A stretch of 64,000 nucleotides of DNA from Renibacterium sp043789415 (GTDB taxonomy: Bacteria; Actinomycetota; Actinomycetes; Actinomycetales; Micrococcaceae). The number at the start of each line of letters is the position of its first letter. Position 1 is the first letter of the stretch. The notes below the pieces were generated by a model. That model was not told the DNA's origin. It did no database searches and saw only the letters and a program-made list of their open reading frames with translations. Shown here in pieces: positions 8,819 through 17,289 of the stretch. A program made the position numbers and the translations under genes. The stretch spans positions 1,674,001-1,738,000 of the forward strand of contig NZ_JBDLLW010000001.1 in NCBI RefSeq assembly GCF_043789415.1. The letters are read 5' to 3'.

Positions 8819-10471
8819 ATGTCTAAAAACGTGAAGAAGCATCTTCCGCTGCGGACCACTTTGATCGCGGTTATGGCAGCGTCACTGCTTGGAGTTGGCG
8901 TTGTTGCCACCAGCACCGCCGCCCCGCAGGCACAAGCCGCAGCAGTAGACCCCACGGTCAATGGATACCGCAATGTCGGGTATTTCCCGCAATGGGGCGT
9001 TTATGCCCGAGACTTCAAGTTGAAGAAGCTACAGGATTCAGGTGGAGCTTCAAAGTTGACTCACCTGAACTATGCCTTCGGCAACATCCACTATCAGGAT
9101 CTAACCTGCTTCATCGCCAATAAAGCGCAGGGAGATGGACCCAACGGTTCAGACGGTGCTGGCGACGCCTGGGCTGACTTCGGCATGGGGTACACGGCAG
9201 ATAATTCGGTGGCCGGAGTCGCTGATACCTGGGATCAGAAACTGGCCGGATCATTCAATCAGCTCAAGCAACTGAAGGCTAAGAACCCCAACCTCAAGAC
9301 CATGATCTCCATCGGTGGATGGACTTGGTCCAAGAACTTCTCCCTCGCTGCAGCAACCGATGCTTCGCGTAAGAAGCTCGTTTCCAGCTGCGTGAACTTG
9401 TACTTGAAAGGCAACCTTCCGGTGATCGACGGACGCGGCGGCGATGGCGCGGCGGCGGGGGTCTTCGACGGCATAGATATCGACTGGGAATGGCCCGGCT
9501 CGAATAACGGCAACACCGGCAATCACGTGGATACAGTGAATGATCGTGCGAATTTCAAGGCTCTGCTGCAAGAATTCCGCACTCAACTCGATGCCCTCGG
9601 TGCCCAGAACGGTAAGCACTACGAACTGAGTGCATTCCTGCCGGCGAATCCAGCTGATATCGCATCCGGCGGCTGGAATGATCCGCAGCTCTACAACTAC
9701 CTGGACTTCGGCAATATCCAAGGCTACGACCTCTGGGGCGCTTGGGCACCGACCATGACCGGCCACCAGGGAAACCTGTATGACGATCCTCAGGACCCTC
9801 GCCCGGCAGCGCAGAAGTTCAGCGTGGATAAAGCCGTCAAGGCCTACCTCTCCAACGGCGTCCCAGCGAAACAACTGGGAATCGGCTTGGCGATGTACGG
9901 CCGCGGCTGGCAAGGTGCACCGAGTTCGACGCCGTGGGGTTCCGCCACGGCGGGTGCGCCCGGGAAGTATGAGACCGGCATCAATAACTACGACGACATC
10001 AAGACCGTCGGCACCGATTATTACAACTCCGCTATTGGAGCAGCCTGGCGCTCCGACGGAAATCTCTGGTGGAGCTACGATAACGCTCAAACCGTGCAGC
10101 AGAAGGCCAACTACATCGCTTCCAAGGGCCTCGGCGGCGGCATGTGGTGGGATCTCTCCGGAGATAAGAGCTTCGAACTCGGTTCCGTTCTGGTGAACAC
10201 GCTGAAGGCCGCTCCCTCGGGCCCGATCACGAGTGATCCGACGACGCCGACAACTCCCCCTACCACACCACCAACCACGCCTCCGACGACGCCGCCCACC
10301 ACACCGCCCGCCGGCTGTGCTGGGTTGCCGACCTGGTCAGCGACCGCGACTTATGTCAAAGATGATCAGACCACCTACCAGGGCAAGAAGTGGAAGGCCA
10401 AGTGGTGGACTCAGAATGAAGCGCCAGGCGCCAGCGAATGGGGCCCCTGGGAAGATCTGGGTAGCTGCTAA
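8819..10471 (+). CDS. Secreted GH18 chitinase with C-terminal chitin-binding module (CBM5/12)
   Basis: Cleaves chitin outside the cell. The 550-residue protein has a Sec signal peptide (about 1-41, ending AQA). The GH18 barrel follows, with VGYFPQWGVYARDF near the start and catalytic DGIDIDWEW (Asp217, Asp220, Asp222, acid/base Glu224). Then comes a Pro/Thr linker built of TTPP repeats (about 470-500) and a CBM5/12 domain of about 50 residues containing KWKAKWWTQNEAPG and EWGPWEDLG, bounded by two cysteines likely to form a disulfide. ATG at 8819 follows an AGAAGG Shine-Dalgarno. It is monocistronic: terminators lie on both sides. Confidence 0.96.
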   Translation: MSKNVKKHLPLRTTLIAVMAASLLGVGVVATSTAAPQAQAAAVDPTVNGYRNVGYFPQWGVYARDFKLKKLQDSGGASKLTHLNYAFGNIHYQDLTCFIANKAQGDGPNGSDGAGDAWADFGMGYTADNSVAGVADTWDQKLAGSFNQLKQLKAKNPNLKTMISIGGWTWSKNFSLAAATDASRKKLVSSCVNLYLKGNLPVIDGRGGDGAAAGVFDGIDIDWEWPGSNNGNTGNHVDTVNDRANFKALLQEFRTQLDALGAQNGKHYELSAFLPANPADIASGGWNDPQLYNYLDFGNIQGYDLWGAWAPTMTGHQGNLYDDPQDPRPAAQKFSVDKAVKAYLSNGVPAKQLGIGLAMYGRGWQGAPSSTPWGSATAGAPGKYETGINNYDDIKTVGTDYYNSAIGAAWRSDGNLWWSYDNAQTVQQKANYIASKGLGGGMWWDLSGDKSFELGSVLVNTLKAAPSGPITSDPTTPTTPPTTPPTTPPTTPPTTPPAGCAGLPTWSATATYVKDDQTTYQGKKWKAKWWTQNEAPGASEWGPWEDLGSC

Positions 10472-10498
10472 CCCCGCGACCCAACCATCGTGAAGATC

Positions 10499-10537
10499 GC
10501 GGTGGCAGCGCTGCATCCGCAGCGCTGCCACCGCTTT
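10499..10537 (+). terminator. Strong terminator after the chitinase gene
   Basis: Perfect 16-bp stem (10499-10514 with 10519-10534), loop ATCC, then TTT. Located 28 bp downstream of the chitinase stop. Confidence 0.85.
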
Positions 10538-10691
10538 CATGTCCGGCACGAGGTTTCAGACCCCGGAACTCCGGTCACGTCGTCATCCGGAGCACTGCTC
10601 GCCGTCCCCGGGAACTAGTAGTAATAGGCTGATCACTGCGGCTACCGAAACTCAGCGCCGCAGCAATCCCTTCACCGGAGAGATGAAAACC

Positions 10692-11096
10692 ATGAATGAA
10701 GAACAAGTGCGGCAAGAGCGGTTCGCCCGTGGGAAGCGCATTCTCGATGCGATCGACGGCGACGTCGGCAACCGGGTGATCGAATCGCTCGCCGATATAG
10801 CTCCCGAGCTGGGGCATCAGATCGTGGCCTGGGGTTTCGGGGAGATCTATGCCCGGCCCGGTTTGGAGCCACGAGACCGCCAGCTGGTCACCCTCGGCAT
10901 GCTGACCGCCCTCGGCGGATGCGAGCCCCAGCTGGAAGTCCACATCAACGCCTCGCTGAACGTTGGGCTGACGCCGGAGCAGATCGTGGAAACGTTGCTG
11001 CACACCTCAGGTTATTGCGGCTTCCCTCGTGCTCTGAACGCGGTGGCTGTGGCTAAGAAGGTCTTCGCCGAACGAGATCTGCTGCCACTGAACTAG
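10692..11096 (+). CDS. Carboxymuconolactone decarboxylase (CMD/AhpD-like) family protein
   Basis: 134-residue CMD-family protein. It shows the family core: LEPRDRQLVTLGMLTALGG, then HINASLNVGLTPEQIVETLLH, then CGFPRALNAVAVA. The CxxC pair of AhpD peroxidase-type members is not evident, so it looks like the gamma-carboxymuconolactone decarboxylase-type branch, many of which have unassigned function. Start chosen at ATG 10692 because CGGAGAG sits about 9 bp upstream; the frame is open back to 10539 but without support. It is convergent with the DUF1275 gene (15 bp gap). Confidence 0.85.
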   Translation: MNEEQVRQERFARGKRILDAIDGDVGNRVIESLADIAPELGHQIVAWGFGEIYARPGLEPRDRQLVTLGMLTALGGCEPQLEVHINASLNVGLTPEQIVETLLHTSGYCGFPRALNAVAVAKKVFAERDLLPLN

Positions 11097-11111
11097 AGGA
11101 GGGCAGCCGAT

Positions 11112-11786
11112 TCAGCCATTCGCCGAGTCGCCCTGGGAGGAAGCCGCCTCCCGGCGTGCGACGGAGATCAGCGTCCAGCCGAGCAGCATGAAACAGGCCA
11201 GCCAGAGACTGGGCAAGCCGAAGTAGTGATAGCTGTTCGCTCCCGCGATGGCCCCTACGCTGATCATCGCCCACAGGGTGAGATAGCGCAGCCAGCTGGT
11301 TTTGGAGCCACCGGTCAGCGCATTGCTGAGATGCTGACCCAGTTTCACTAAGGTCCCGGTCATATAGGTCAAGCCGATGCTGACCTCACCGTTTCTGGTG
11401 TAGGAGGTGTTCGTCGCTCCCATTGCGGCGGCCAGCAAAGGCGGCGTCAATGCTTCACTGGATGGCCAGAGCCCGAGAATCGAGGCGGCAAGCAGCAGCA
11501 CGGTGGCCACGGTGAGCGATCGGGTGCGCTGATTCGTAGTCCGCCTGCGGCTCAGCAGCGTGCCGACCACCACACCGAGCACGAAAAACCCCACTAAGCC
11601 CAGTGCGAGCGCAGCCCCGGTGAAGGAACCTCGGGCAAGATCGGCGCTCGCTCGAGTGCTGTTGCCGCTCATGAAGGAAACGAAATATCCGCCCAAATGG
11701 AGGTAGGCCACGGCGTCGATGAAGCCAGCTATTGCGGAGAGCCCAGCCGCATAGAGCACTCCACGCCAAGGCAAGGAAGCAGCCAC
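11112..11786 (-). CDS. DUF1275 (YoaK-like) integral membrane protein
   Basis: 224-residue membrane protein with six or so hydrophobic helices. DUF1275 hallmarks are visible: AGFIDAVAYLHLGGYFVSFMSGN near the N-terminus (given here as family context, key residues GxxD and MSGN) and GATNTSYTRNGEVSIG-LTYMTGTLVKLG in the middle. Function in the family is unknown; transport has been proposed. GTG 11786 is preferred over TTG 11801 because GGGAGGG lies six bases upstream. Confidence 0.85.
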   Translation of the reverse strand: MAASLPWRGVLYAAGLSAIAGFIDAVAYLHLGGYFVSFMSGNSTRASADLARGSFTGAALALGLVGFFVLGVVVGTLLSRRRTTNQRTRSLTVATVLLLAASILGLWPSSEALTPPLLAAAMGATNTSYTRNGEVSIGLTYMTGTLVKLGQHLSNALTGGSKTSWLRYLTLWAMISVGAIAGANSYHYFGLPSLWLACFMLLGWTLISVARREAASSQGDSANG

Positions 11787-11950
11787 TATCGGCCCTCCCA
11801 AGAGTACGCTGCGGCCGCAGTGGGTACCTTCATGAGACTTTTTCCTCGTCGTCTCGGCCTCGCAAGGCAGAACTGTCCGGCGACTGCACGGCTGGCGCCA
11901 CTGCCCGAATAACGAGCTAACCCTACCAAAGAGGATCGAATCGGCTTTGC

Positions 11951-11985
11951 CTTGGGCCGCCGAGCAAACAGCTCAGCGGCCTAAG
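11951..11985 (-). terminator. Terminator-like hairpin at the end of the metallo-hydrolase gene
   Basis: Stem CTTGGGCCGC/GCGGCCTAAG extended by GAGC/GCTC around an AAACA loop with one mismatch. It overlaps the last codons of the minus-strand gene ending at 11973. There is no T tract, which is common in high-G+C terminators. Confidence 0.5.
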
Positions 11986-12770
11986 GATCCGAGGTGCTCC
12001 AGCTGCCCGGGCTGCAGCAGAATGAGCCTGCTTTCCAGACCGGCCTCACTCATCGAACTCCTGACCTTCTCCGGACCTTCGGTAAAGTGCTGCCAGCCCT
12101 CCGTGTGCACCGGAACCACGCTGGCCGCGGGGAAGATCTCTGCTAATCGCACGACTTCCGCCGAACCCAGGGTGAGCGGTGCGCCGTCGAAAAGGGCTGT
12201 TCGGGCGGCGCCCGCGAAGACGATCACCAGGCCGGTATCTGGGAATCTCCGAGAGATCTCGGCGGCCAGCTCGAGCGAAGCATTGTCTCCCGAGACATAG
12301 ATGGTAGGCCAACCCTGAGCTTCCAGAACAAATCCGCTGACCTCTCCGGTCAGCACTTCGGCACCACTGGGTCCATGCAGCGCCGGCACCGCGGTCACCG
12401 TCACCGGAACGGCAGCGCTGAGCACCACCTGCTCCCAGGACCTCAGCCCATGGACCCCCGGGATCCGGTCGGCCGCCGCACTGGTACTGAGGATGAGTCC
12501 GGCATGACTCAGGAACTTCCGCCCACTGCGATCCAGGTTGTCTGGGTGCTGATCGTGAGAAAGCAGGACGACGTCGACGGCTCCCAGCTCTTCAGCCGAG
12601 ATGGCGGGGCCGGCGAGCTTGACCAGAACTCGTCCGCCGCCCAGTGGATACTCACCGGGAGGATCGAAGGTGGGATCGGTGAGGAAGCTCAACCCCGCAT
12701 AGCCGACTAGGATCGTCGGACCGCCAAGGTACGTCAGAGTAGGCCATTGAAGGTGCTGAGAGGAATTCAT
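11973..12770 (-). CDS. Metallo-beta-lactamase-fold hydrolase (UlaG-like)
   Basis: 265-residue protein of the metallo-beta-lactamase superfamily, UlaG/YtnP-like branch. The metal-binding motif reads LLSHDQHPDNLD (variant of HxHxDH), preceded by TILVGYAGLSFLTDP and followed by GHGPSG-like and VPVHTEGW segments carrying later metal ligands. Substrate unknown. Start at ATG 12770; an in-frame ATG at 12821 would add 17 residues with no family support. It is divergent from a GlxA-type regulator (70 bp apart), which may control it. Confidence 0.85.
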   Translation of the reverse strand: MNSSQHLQWPTLTYLGGPTILVGYAGLSFLTDPTFDPPGEYPLGGGRVLVKLAGPAISAEELGAVDVVLLSHDQHPDNLDRSGRKFLSHAGLILSTSAAADRIPGVHGLRSWEQVVLSAAVPVTVTAVPALHGPSGAEVLTGEVSGFVLEAQGWPTIYVSGDNASLELAAEISRRFPDTGLVIVFAGAARTALFDGAPLTLGSAEVVRLAEIFPAASVVPVHTEGWQHFTEGPEKVRSSMSEAGLESRLILLQPGQLEHLGSLGR

Positions 12771-12840
12771 ATGACTACTCTGCCCGCGGAGCTGATGGGG
12801 ATACAGTGGCCTGAAGGACATTTAACAATAAGATTGGGCC

Positions 12841-13824
12841 ATGATGCTCCATCGACCTCATCATCTCGCCGTTCTTGCGATGCCCGGAATGAGTCCCTTC
12901 CACCTGGCGATCCCGCAGATGGTTTTCGAGGACATCGGCGATTCGGAGCACTCAGTGCTCTATCAGCTGAGGGTCTTCACTCCCCAGCCCGGTCAACTGC
13001 GAATGGGCCACGGCCCGGATATGGTGGTTGAATTCGGCCTACAGGCCCTGGACTGGGCTGATACCGTGATTCTGCCGAGCTGGGATCCCGAGCTTCCCGC
13101 CAGCGATGAACTGCTGGAAGCACTTCTGAGTGCGCACCACAGAGGAGCGCGCATTGTCTCGCTTTGCCTCGGCGCCTTCCTGCTCGCCGAAACCGGGATG
13201 CTGGATGGCCGGGAGGCAGTGACGCATTGGCGTTACAGCTCTCAGCTGCAGCGGCGCTACCCCCGGGTGCAGGTGCTGGAGAACGTCCTATGGTCCGATC
13301 ACGACGACGTCGCCTCCTCGGCCGGTGTTGCTGCCGGACTCGATTGCTGCATCCATTTGCTGCGAAAGGACCACGGTTCAAGCGTGGCCGATCGAGTGGC
13401 CCGAGGACTCGTGATGGCACCACACCGCACCGCGACTCAAGCCCAGTTCATTCCGGTGCGGGCACCACGCAGTCTCGATCACGACGGACATGACGGAATA
13501 GAGCGGGCCATGATGCAGGCCCGGCTGGATCTGAGCCAGGCGATCAGTATCAACCAGCTGGCCGCGACGGCAGCGATGAGCCGCAGGACCTTCACCCGGC
13601 AGTTCCGTCACCGGACAGGACTCAGCGTCCTCGATTGGCTCACCCAGCAGAGATTGGATCAGGCTCGCAAGCTACTCGAGTCGGGCCACGCGGGAATCGA
13701 AGAGATCTCGGCCAGCTGCGGTTTCGGTTCCCCGGCCGGATTCAGGCAGCACTTTCGCACTGCCTTCGGCACCACCCCCAGCCGTTATCGTGAAGAATTC
13801 GCTTCTGAAGCCGTCTTTTCCTGA
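12841..13824 (+). CDS. GlxA-family transcriptional regulator (DJ-1/PfpI domain plus AraC HTH)
   Basis: 327-residue regulator. Residues about 8-190 form a DJ-1/PfpI amidase-like domain with the conserved nucleophile-elbow cysteine in SLCLGAFLLAETG. Residues about 225-322 form an AraC-type double helix-turn-helix: INQLAATAAMSRRTFTRQF and then EEISASCGFGSPAGFRQHF. GlxA-type proteins sense metabolites through the DJ-1 domain. Divergent from the metallo-hydrolase gene with a shared 70-bp promoter region, a typical regulator-target arrangement (inference). Confidence 0.93.
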   Translation: MMLHRPHHLAVLAMPGMSPFHLAIPQMVFEDIGDSEHSVLYQLRVFTPQPGQLRMGHGPDMVVEFGLQALDWADTVILPSWDPELPASDELLEALLSAHHRGARIVSLCLGAFLLAETGMLDGREAVTHWRYSSQLQRRYPRVQVLENVLWSDHDDVASSAGVAAGLDCCIHLLRKDHGSSVADRVARGLVMAPHRTATQAQFIPVRAPRSLDHDGHDGIERAMMQARLDLSQAISINQLAATAAMSRRTFTRQFRHRTGLSVLDWLTQQRLDQARKLLESGHAGIEEISASCGFGSPAGFRQHFRTAFGTTPSRYREEFASEAVFS

Positions 13825-13901
13825 ACAGCGGATCTTAAACCGCGGAGCGAGCCGCCGATGCCGACAGCCCGCCCCGCTTCTGGAACAAGTTCCGCAGCGA
13901 A

Positions 13902-15746
13902 TTACTTCTTCGAAGCCAGCCCGTAGTCCTTGAGCAATTGCTGCATCACGGTGTCCTGATCGACGCCGACCTGCAGCTCCTTGCCGTTCGACAAGGTCTT
14001 CAGATCGGTCTCAGCAGCGGAGAAGGTCACCGGATGCTCCTTGCCATCGGGTCCGATCTTTCCCCAGGACTGGAAGGTTTCGGTCTCTCCCGGGAGCGGG
14101 GTGGCGTTGCAGACCGAGATGTTCTTGCTCGGCTGCTTCCCGGTCAGGAAGTAGTTGTAGACCGGCCGGTCAACGCATTCCGTGCCATAGGGAAAGTGCC
14201 CGTGCGAGCCTTCGTTGTCGATGGCGATGAACTTCGCCCCCGGCAGCTTGGTTCCGGTGGCAAATCCGCCTTCATAAGCTGTCTGCGAATCGAGCTCTCC
14301 CTGCACCACCAAGGACTTCGGGAAAGTCGCCGGATCGGCCACCGGCATCAGGTTGCGAGTCTGCCAGAAAGCGCAGGCCGGAACGGAGAGCAGGGCGTCC
14401 GAATCGTTGAAAGGAGCCTTCTTAGCCGTTTTGGCTACCCAGTCGGTCCAGTAGTTCGCGCCCTGAGTCCACTGCCCATCCTGGCAGCGAACGGCGTCGA
14501 AAACCGGCTCGTAGACCTGAGCCTCAGCGAGACCCGGCGCTTTCAGCTTGGCCTTTTGCTGGAGTGTGCCGAGGTAGCCGTCAATGGCCTTAGCCCCGCT
14601 GGCCGCCTTCTGCTGAAGGGTCGGTGAGACCTCAGGGGAAGTCGCGGCCTGATTCAGCACAGCCTTGGCATTGGCGAGTACCTGCGCGTCGGTATCCAGC
14701 TTCGGTGCGGCTTTCTCCCCGGCCAGCACCTTCTCACCGCTCGCCGTGAAGATGGAAGTGATCTCGGCGAAGTCGGGGTACAGCGAGTTATCGGAGAAAG
14801 CCCCGAAGACGCCGGTGATGGCAAAGATCCAGATGGCCGCTTTGGTACCTCCGGCCGCTTGGTAATTCTGCCAGATCTTCTCCGGATCGGTGCCGGAGTG
14901 GTAAAGATCGTCATGCCGAGCCATATAGGGCAGGAAGTGCTGCCTGAACTGGCGATCCCGGGCGATCGGCTGCAAGTCCCAGGTTTTCTGCAGGGTCGGC
15001 AGTGTGGTGTTCGTCGAGGAGTCCAGCAGGATCTTGTCCAAGTTCTTGCCGAAGACATTGCCGTACCAGGTGCCGAGCCAGGTGCCGTAGGAATAGCCGA
15101 TGTAGCTGAGCTTCTTCTCGCCGAGCAGCGCCCGGATGAAATCCATATCGTAAGCGGTCTGCTCGGTGTTGATGAACTTGGTCAGCTCGTTCTTCTGACA
15201 ACCAGCGACCTGCGCCTTGGTATCTTCTACCGGGGTGGCGTTGGGATCCTGCGTATAGGTGCATTCCAAAGCGGTGGATTCGCCCACGCCTCGCGGATCA
15301 AAGCCGACGAAGTTGTAATAAGGTGCCAGATCCACTGCGCGCAGCGTCATTGCAGCCGCCCAGGGAATGCCGGAACCACCGGGTCCGCCCGGATTGACGA
15401 AGATGGTGCCCTTGTGGCGCGAGGATTTGATCTCGGAATTGACCGTCTGAGAGATCCTGATCGAGATGGTCTTGCCGTTCGACGGATTGTGCCAGTCCAT
15501 CGGCACGGTCACGCTCGCGCACTGGGTATTCGGAACCGCCTTGAGTTTCGCCACGGTGTTCGGATCCGTCACGGAGGGGTAAGCGCATTCCTCCCAGGTC
15601 AGTTTCTGCTTTTTCAAGACCCCAGCCAGAGCAGAGGTGTTCGGTGTGGGATCAGCCTTAGCGGTGGCAATCCCCGGAATCAGCAAACCCGATCCCAGGG
15701 CGAGTGCCGAAGCCAGCACGGAGATCCTGATTAATCTACTTTTCAC
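13902..15746 (-). CDS. Secreted alpha/beta hydrolase, tripeptidyl aminopeptidase (TAP/SlpD-like) family
   Basis: Probable extracellular peptidase or esterase, 614 residues. It has a signal peptide of about 31 residues (ATAKA cleavage). The alpha/beta hydrolase fold carries oxyanion-hole motif NPGGPGGSG (about 118-126), nucleophile elbow GYSYG (Ser219), and a C-terminal TAP-like domain with SLVVQGELDSQTAYEGG (Asp) and a late His in SHGHFPYGTECVD. The start is GTG 15746, in front of MKSRLIRIS; a TTG at 15761 lies upstream. This family in Streptomyces removes N-terminal tripeptides from secreted proteins; the substrate here is unknown. Convergent with the GlxA-type gene. Confidence 0.9.
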   Translation of the reverse strand: MKSRLIRISVLASALALGSGLLIPGIATAKADPTPNTSALAGVLKKQKLTWEECAYPSVTDPNTVAKLKAVPNTQCASVTVPMDWHNPSNGKTISIRISQTVNSEIKSSRHKGTIFVNPGGPGGSGIPWAAAMTLRAVDLAPYYNFVGFDPRGVGESTALECTYTQDPNATPVEDTKAQVAGCQKNELTKFINTEQTAYDMDFIRALLGEKKLSYIGYSYGTWLGTWYGNVFGKNLDKILLDSSTNTTLPTLQKTWDLQPIARDRQFRQHFLPYMARHDDLYHSGTDPEKIWQNYQAAGGTKAAIWIFAITGVFGAFSDNSLYPDFAEITSIFTASGEKVLAGEKAAPKLDTDAQVLANAKAVLNQAATSPEVSPTLQQKAASGAKAIDGYLGTLQQKAKLKAPGLAEAQVYEPVFDAVRCQDGQWTQGANYWTDWVAKTAKKAPFNDSDALLSVPACAFWQTRNLMPVADPATFPKSLVVQGELDSQTAYEGGFATGTKLPGAKFIAIDNEGSHGHFPYGTECVDRPVYNYFLTGKQPSKNISVCNATPLPGETETFQSWGKIGPDGKEHPVTFSAAETDLKTLSNGKELQVGVDQDTVMQQLLKDYGLASKK

Positions 15747-16061
15747 AGTGTCAGTTCCCAATCGTCATACTGTTCTGGATCAGTGCACGAATGTGCGCAT
15801 GCTGTGAAGAAAACCATGTTTACCCTCGGGTAACCTGAAAAAGTCCTAGGATTTTCTGCCAAAATTGTCATAGCGTGGGCTGCTTCCGCTCTTCCCCGGA
15901 GGCCAAAGAGCGAGCGGAACCGGCCGTTGGCATGGGGAGTCCTCCCCATCGACACCGGTGATTCGAGAGGATAGATTTTTAGTAATCGCTCGGGACAACA
16001 GATTCGCCGGGCACAGGGTCCGCTGGAGGTTCCGGGGCTCTTTGATGAAAGGGTGTATCTC
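15747..16061. other. Divergent intergenic region between the secreted hydrolase and the WXG100-like gene
   Basis: No gene seen. It holds short dyads that could be regulatory: TTACCC-TC-GGGTAA (15820-15833) and TCCTAGGA flanked by A and T runs (15838-15855), both on the hydrolase side. A looped repeat TTCCGCTC/GAGCGGAA lies around 15888-15935. A GAAAGGG Shine-Dalgarno precedes the WXG100-like start. Confidence 0.4.
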
Positions 16062-16334
16062 ATGGGTGAAGCGTTTCTCGGTAATAATCCGGAGGACATG
16101 CAGGATTTGATCACGAAGATCAATCAGGCGGTTGATCAGATTCATCAGGCGGTCAATGGTTTGGATTCGAAGGCTACTTCGGTGCAGTGGAATGGTCCGG
16201 ATGCTAATAATTTCAAGCACACTGAGTGGCCGCAGCATAAGCAGAATCTGAATAAGGTCGCTGATGACCTGCATCAGGTGGGTCAGACCGTGCAGAAGCA
16301 ACGTCAGCAGCAGATTGATACTTCTGCTAACTAG
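16062..16334 (+). CDS. WXG100-family-like small helical protein
   Basis: 90-residue protein of the size and layout of WXG100/ESAT-6-type proteins: helix, WNG turn (VQWNGPDANNF, about residue 43), helix, Gln-rich tail. Members are normally secreted by type VII secretion systems as dimers. No EccC/EssC ATPase or other T7SS gene is visible in the window, so it is an isolated gene. ATG 16062 follows GAAAGGG; an ATG at 16053 is also in frame. A large hairpin lies 67 bp after the stop. Family membership is likely; role unknown. Confidence 0.75.
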   Translation: MGEAFLGNNPEDMQDLITKINQAVDQIHQAVNGLDSKATSVQWNGPDANNFKHTEWPQHKQNLNKVADDLHQVGQTVQKQRQQQIDTSAN

Positions 16335-16400
16335 CAACACCACCAGCTCCAGAGATCCAGAGTGTGAAGGCTTGGTGTAACTGGTTTCCTTTGATCTGTT

Positions 16401-16447
16401 GGTTCGGCCCGTTGCTCTTGGTTTATCCAGGAGTGACGGGCCGAACC
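16401..16447 (+). terminator. Large hairpin after the WXG100-like gene, probable terminator
   Basis: Perfect 12-bp outer stem GGTTCGGCCCGT/ACGGGCCGAACC, a symmetric TG/TG internal loop, then a 7-bp inner stem CTCTTGG/CCAGGAG closing a TTTAT loop. TATTT follows on the plus strand. Confidence 0.65.
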
Positions 16448-16633
16448 TATTTCCCTGAACCTCAGCGCAGTTCTGGTCGGGTTTCGTTTGGCAGGTTCTG
16501 GTCGGGTCCGTGTGTGGGTGCCTGGCCCAGTGAATCGGGGATTCAGTGGGGTAAACCGGTCCTGCCCACCGAAACCCGGATACACCGGGGACCACCGCTC
16601 GCATCATGTCCGATTCGCGTCCGGCCGACACCC

Positions 16634-16670
16634 AGCTGACTCTCCACCATCGGGGGATGGAGAGTCAGCT
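16634..16670. repeat. Hairpin-forming inverted repeat downstream of the LytR_C gene
   Basis: 13-bp perfect arms AGCTGACTCTCCA (16634-16646) and TGGAGAGTCAGCT (16658-16670) around an 11-base loop. It lies 50 bp beyond the end of the minus-strand gene at 16720 and may terminate it. Confidence 0.6.
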
Positions 16671-16719
16671 CTGCCATTCGGACCGTGCGGAACCCTCCGC
16701 TACCCACCGCGCACCGCAG

Positions 16720-17289
16720 CTAGGACGCCGTCGAGAACTTGATCCGAGTGTCCTGCGGGAGGCAGCGCAGCTTCGCTGGCTCCTTGACGCCGGACTGGGT
16801 TTTGATTCCGTCGCTGAGCAGATAGAGCTCGATCGATGGGGCTTCGTTCGGCTTGATCACGACCAAGGAGAGCGGAAAGTAGTTCTGCAATGTCACCGCC
16901 GAGTCGAGCTGGCTCGCGGGGGTGGCGATCAGAATTTGTGGCTTCTGCTCCTTGATCCGGAGCTCCATCGAACTCACCGAGAGGGGCGAGGGTTTCGTCA
17001 CCACCGAAAGCACCCGGAAGCCCGCCGTTTTGAGCAATTTCGATGTCTTTGCGGCCAAACCGGTGATGGCCGTCGAATTATTGATATTCAACGAAACTTC
17101 AGGAGGCGGTTTCGACTGGATGGTCTCCGTGGGGCACGCCACGGCTTGCGGCGCGCCCGGAGGAATGATCTTAGCGATTCCGAAGCCAGCAAGAATCGCC
17201 AGAACGGCCCCCACCATGGTCAGCGCGAGCAGGAAGATCAGCAAAGTGCGTGTGGCACCTTCACTCGACTTCTCTGAGTTCATCATCAT
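16720..17289 (-). CDS. Membrane-anchored LytR C-terminal (LytR_C) domain protein
   Basis: 189 residues: short cytoplasmic N-terminus, one membrane helix (about 15-40: TLLIFLLALTMVGAVLAILAG), then an extracytoplasmic LytR_C-type domain with VSLNINNSTAITGLAAKTSKLLKTAGFRV. Proteins with this domain are linked to cell-wall polymer attachment or are of unknown role; the catalytic LCP domain is absent. The ATG at 17289 overlaps the stop of the upstream D,D-carboxypeptidase gene as ATGA, so the two are translationally coupled. This supports a cell-wall function. Confidence 0.8.
   Translation of the reverse strand: MMMNSEKSSEGATRTLLIFLLALTMVGAVLAILAGFGIAKIIPPGAPQAVACPTETIQSKPPPEVSLNINNSTAITGLAAKTSKLLKTAGFRVLSVVTKPSPLSVSSMELRIKEQKPQILIATPASQLDSAVTLQNYFPLSLVVIKPNEAPSIELYLLSDGIKTQSGVKEPAKLRCLPQDTRIKFSTAS

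Larger units (their letters stand above)
16335..16719. other. Non-coding segment rich in inverted repeats
   Basis: Only short implausible ORFs. It contains the two strong hairpins listed separately (16401-16447 and 16634-16670), a direct repeat GTTCTGGTCGGGT in two copies about 25 bp apart (16470-16510), and an imperfect hairpin around CCCAGTGAATC/GATTCAGTGGG (about 16526-16550). It may be a decayed region between two transcription units. Confidence 0.5.

Noticed and set aside
9251..10090. 279-codon minus-strand ORF inside the chitinase gene
   Set aside because: Fully antisense to a well-supported GH18 gene; no independent signal.
14859..15734. 291-codon plus-strand ORF inside the secreted hydrolase gene
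   Set aside because: Antisense shadow of a clear alpha/beta hydrolase with complete motifs.
16364..16742. Several 80-90-codon ORFs downstream of the WXG100-like gene
   Set aside because: Overlapping on both strands, with no ribosome-binding sites and Arg/Pro-rich products; the region is better explained as non-coding repeats.
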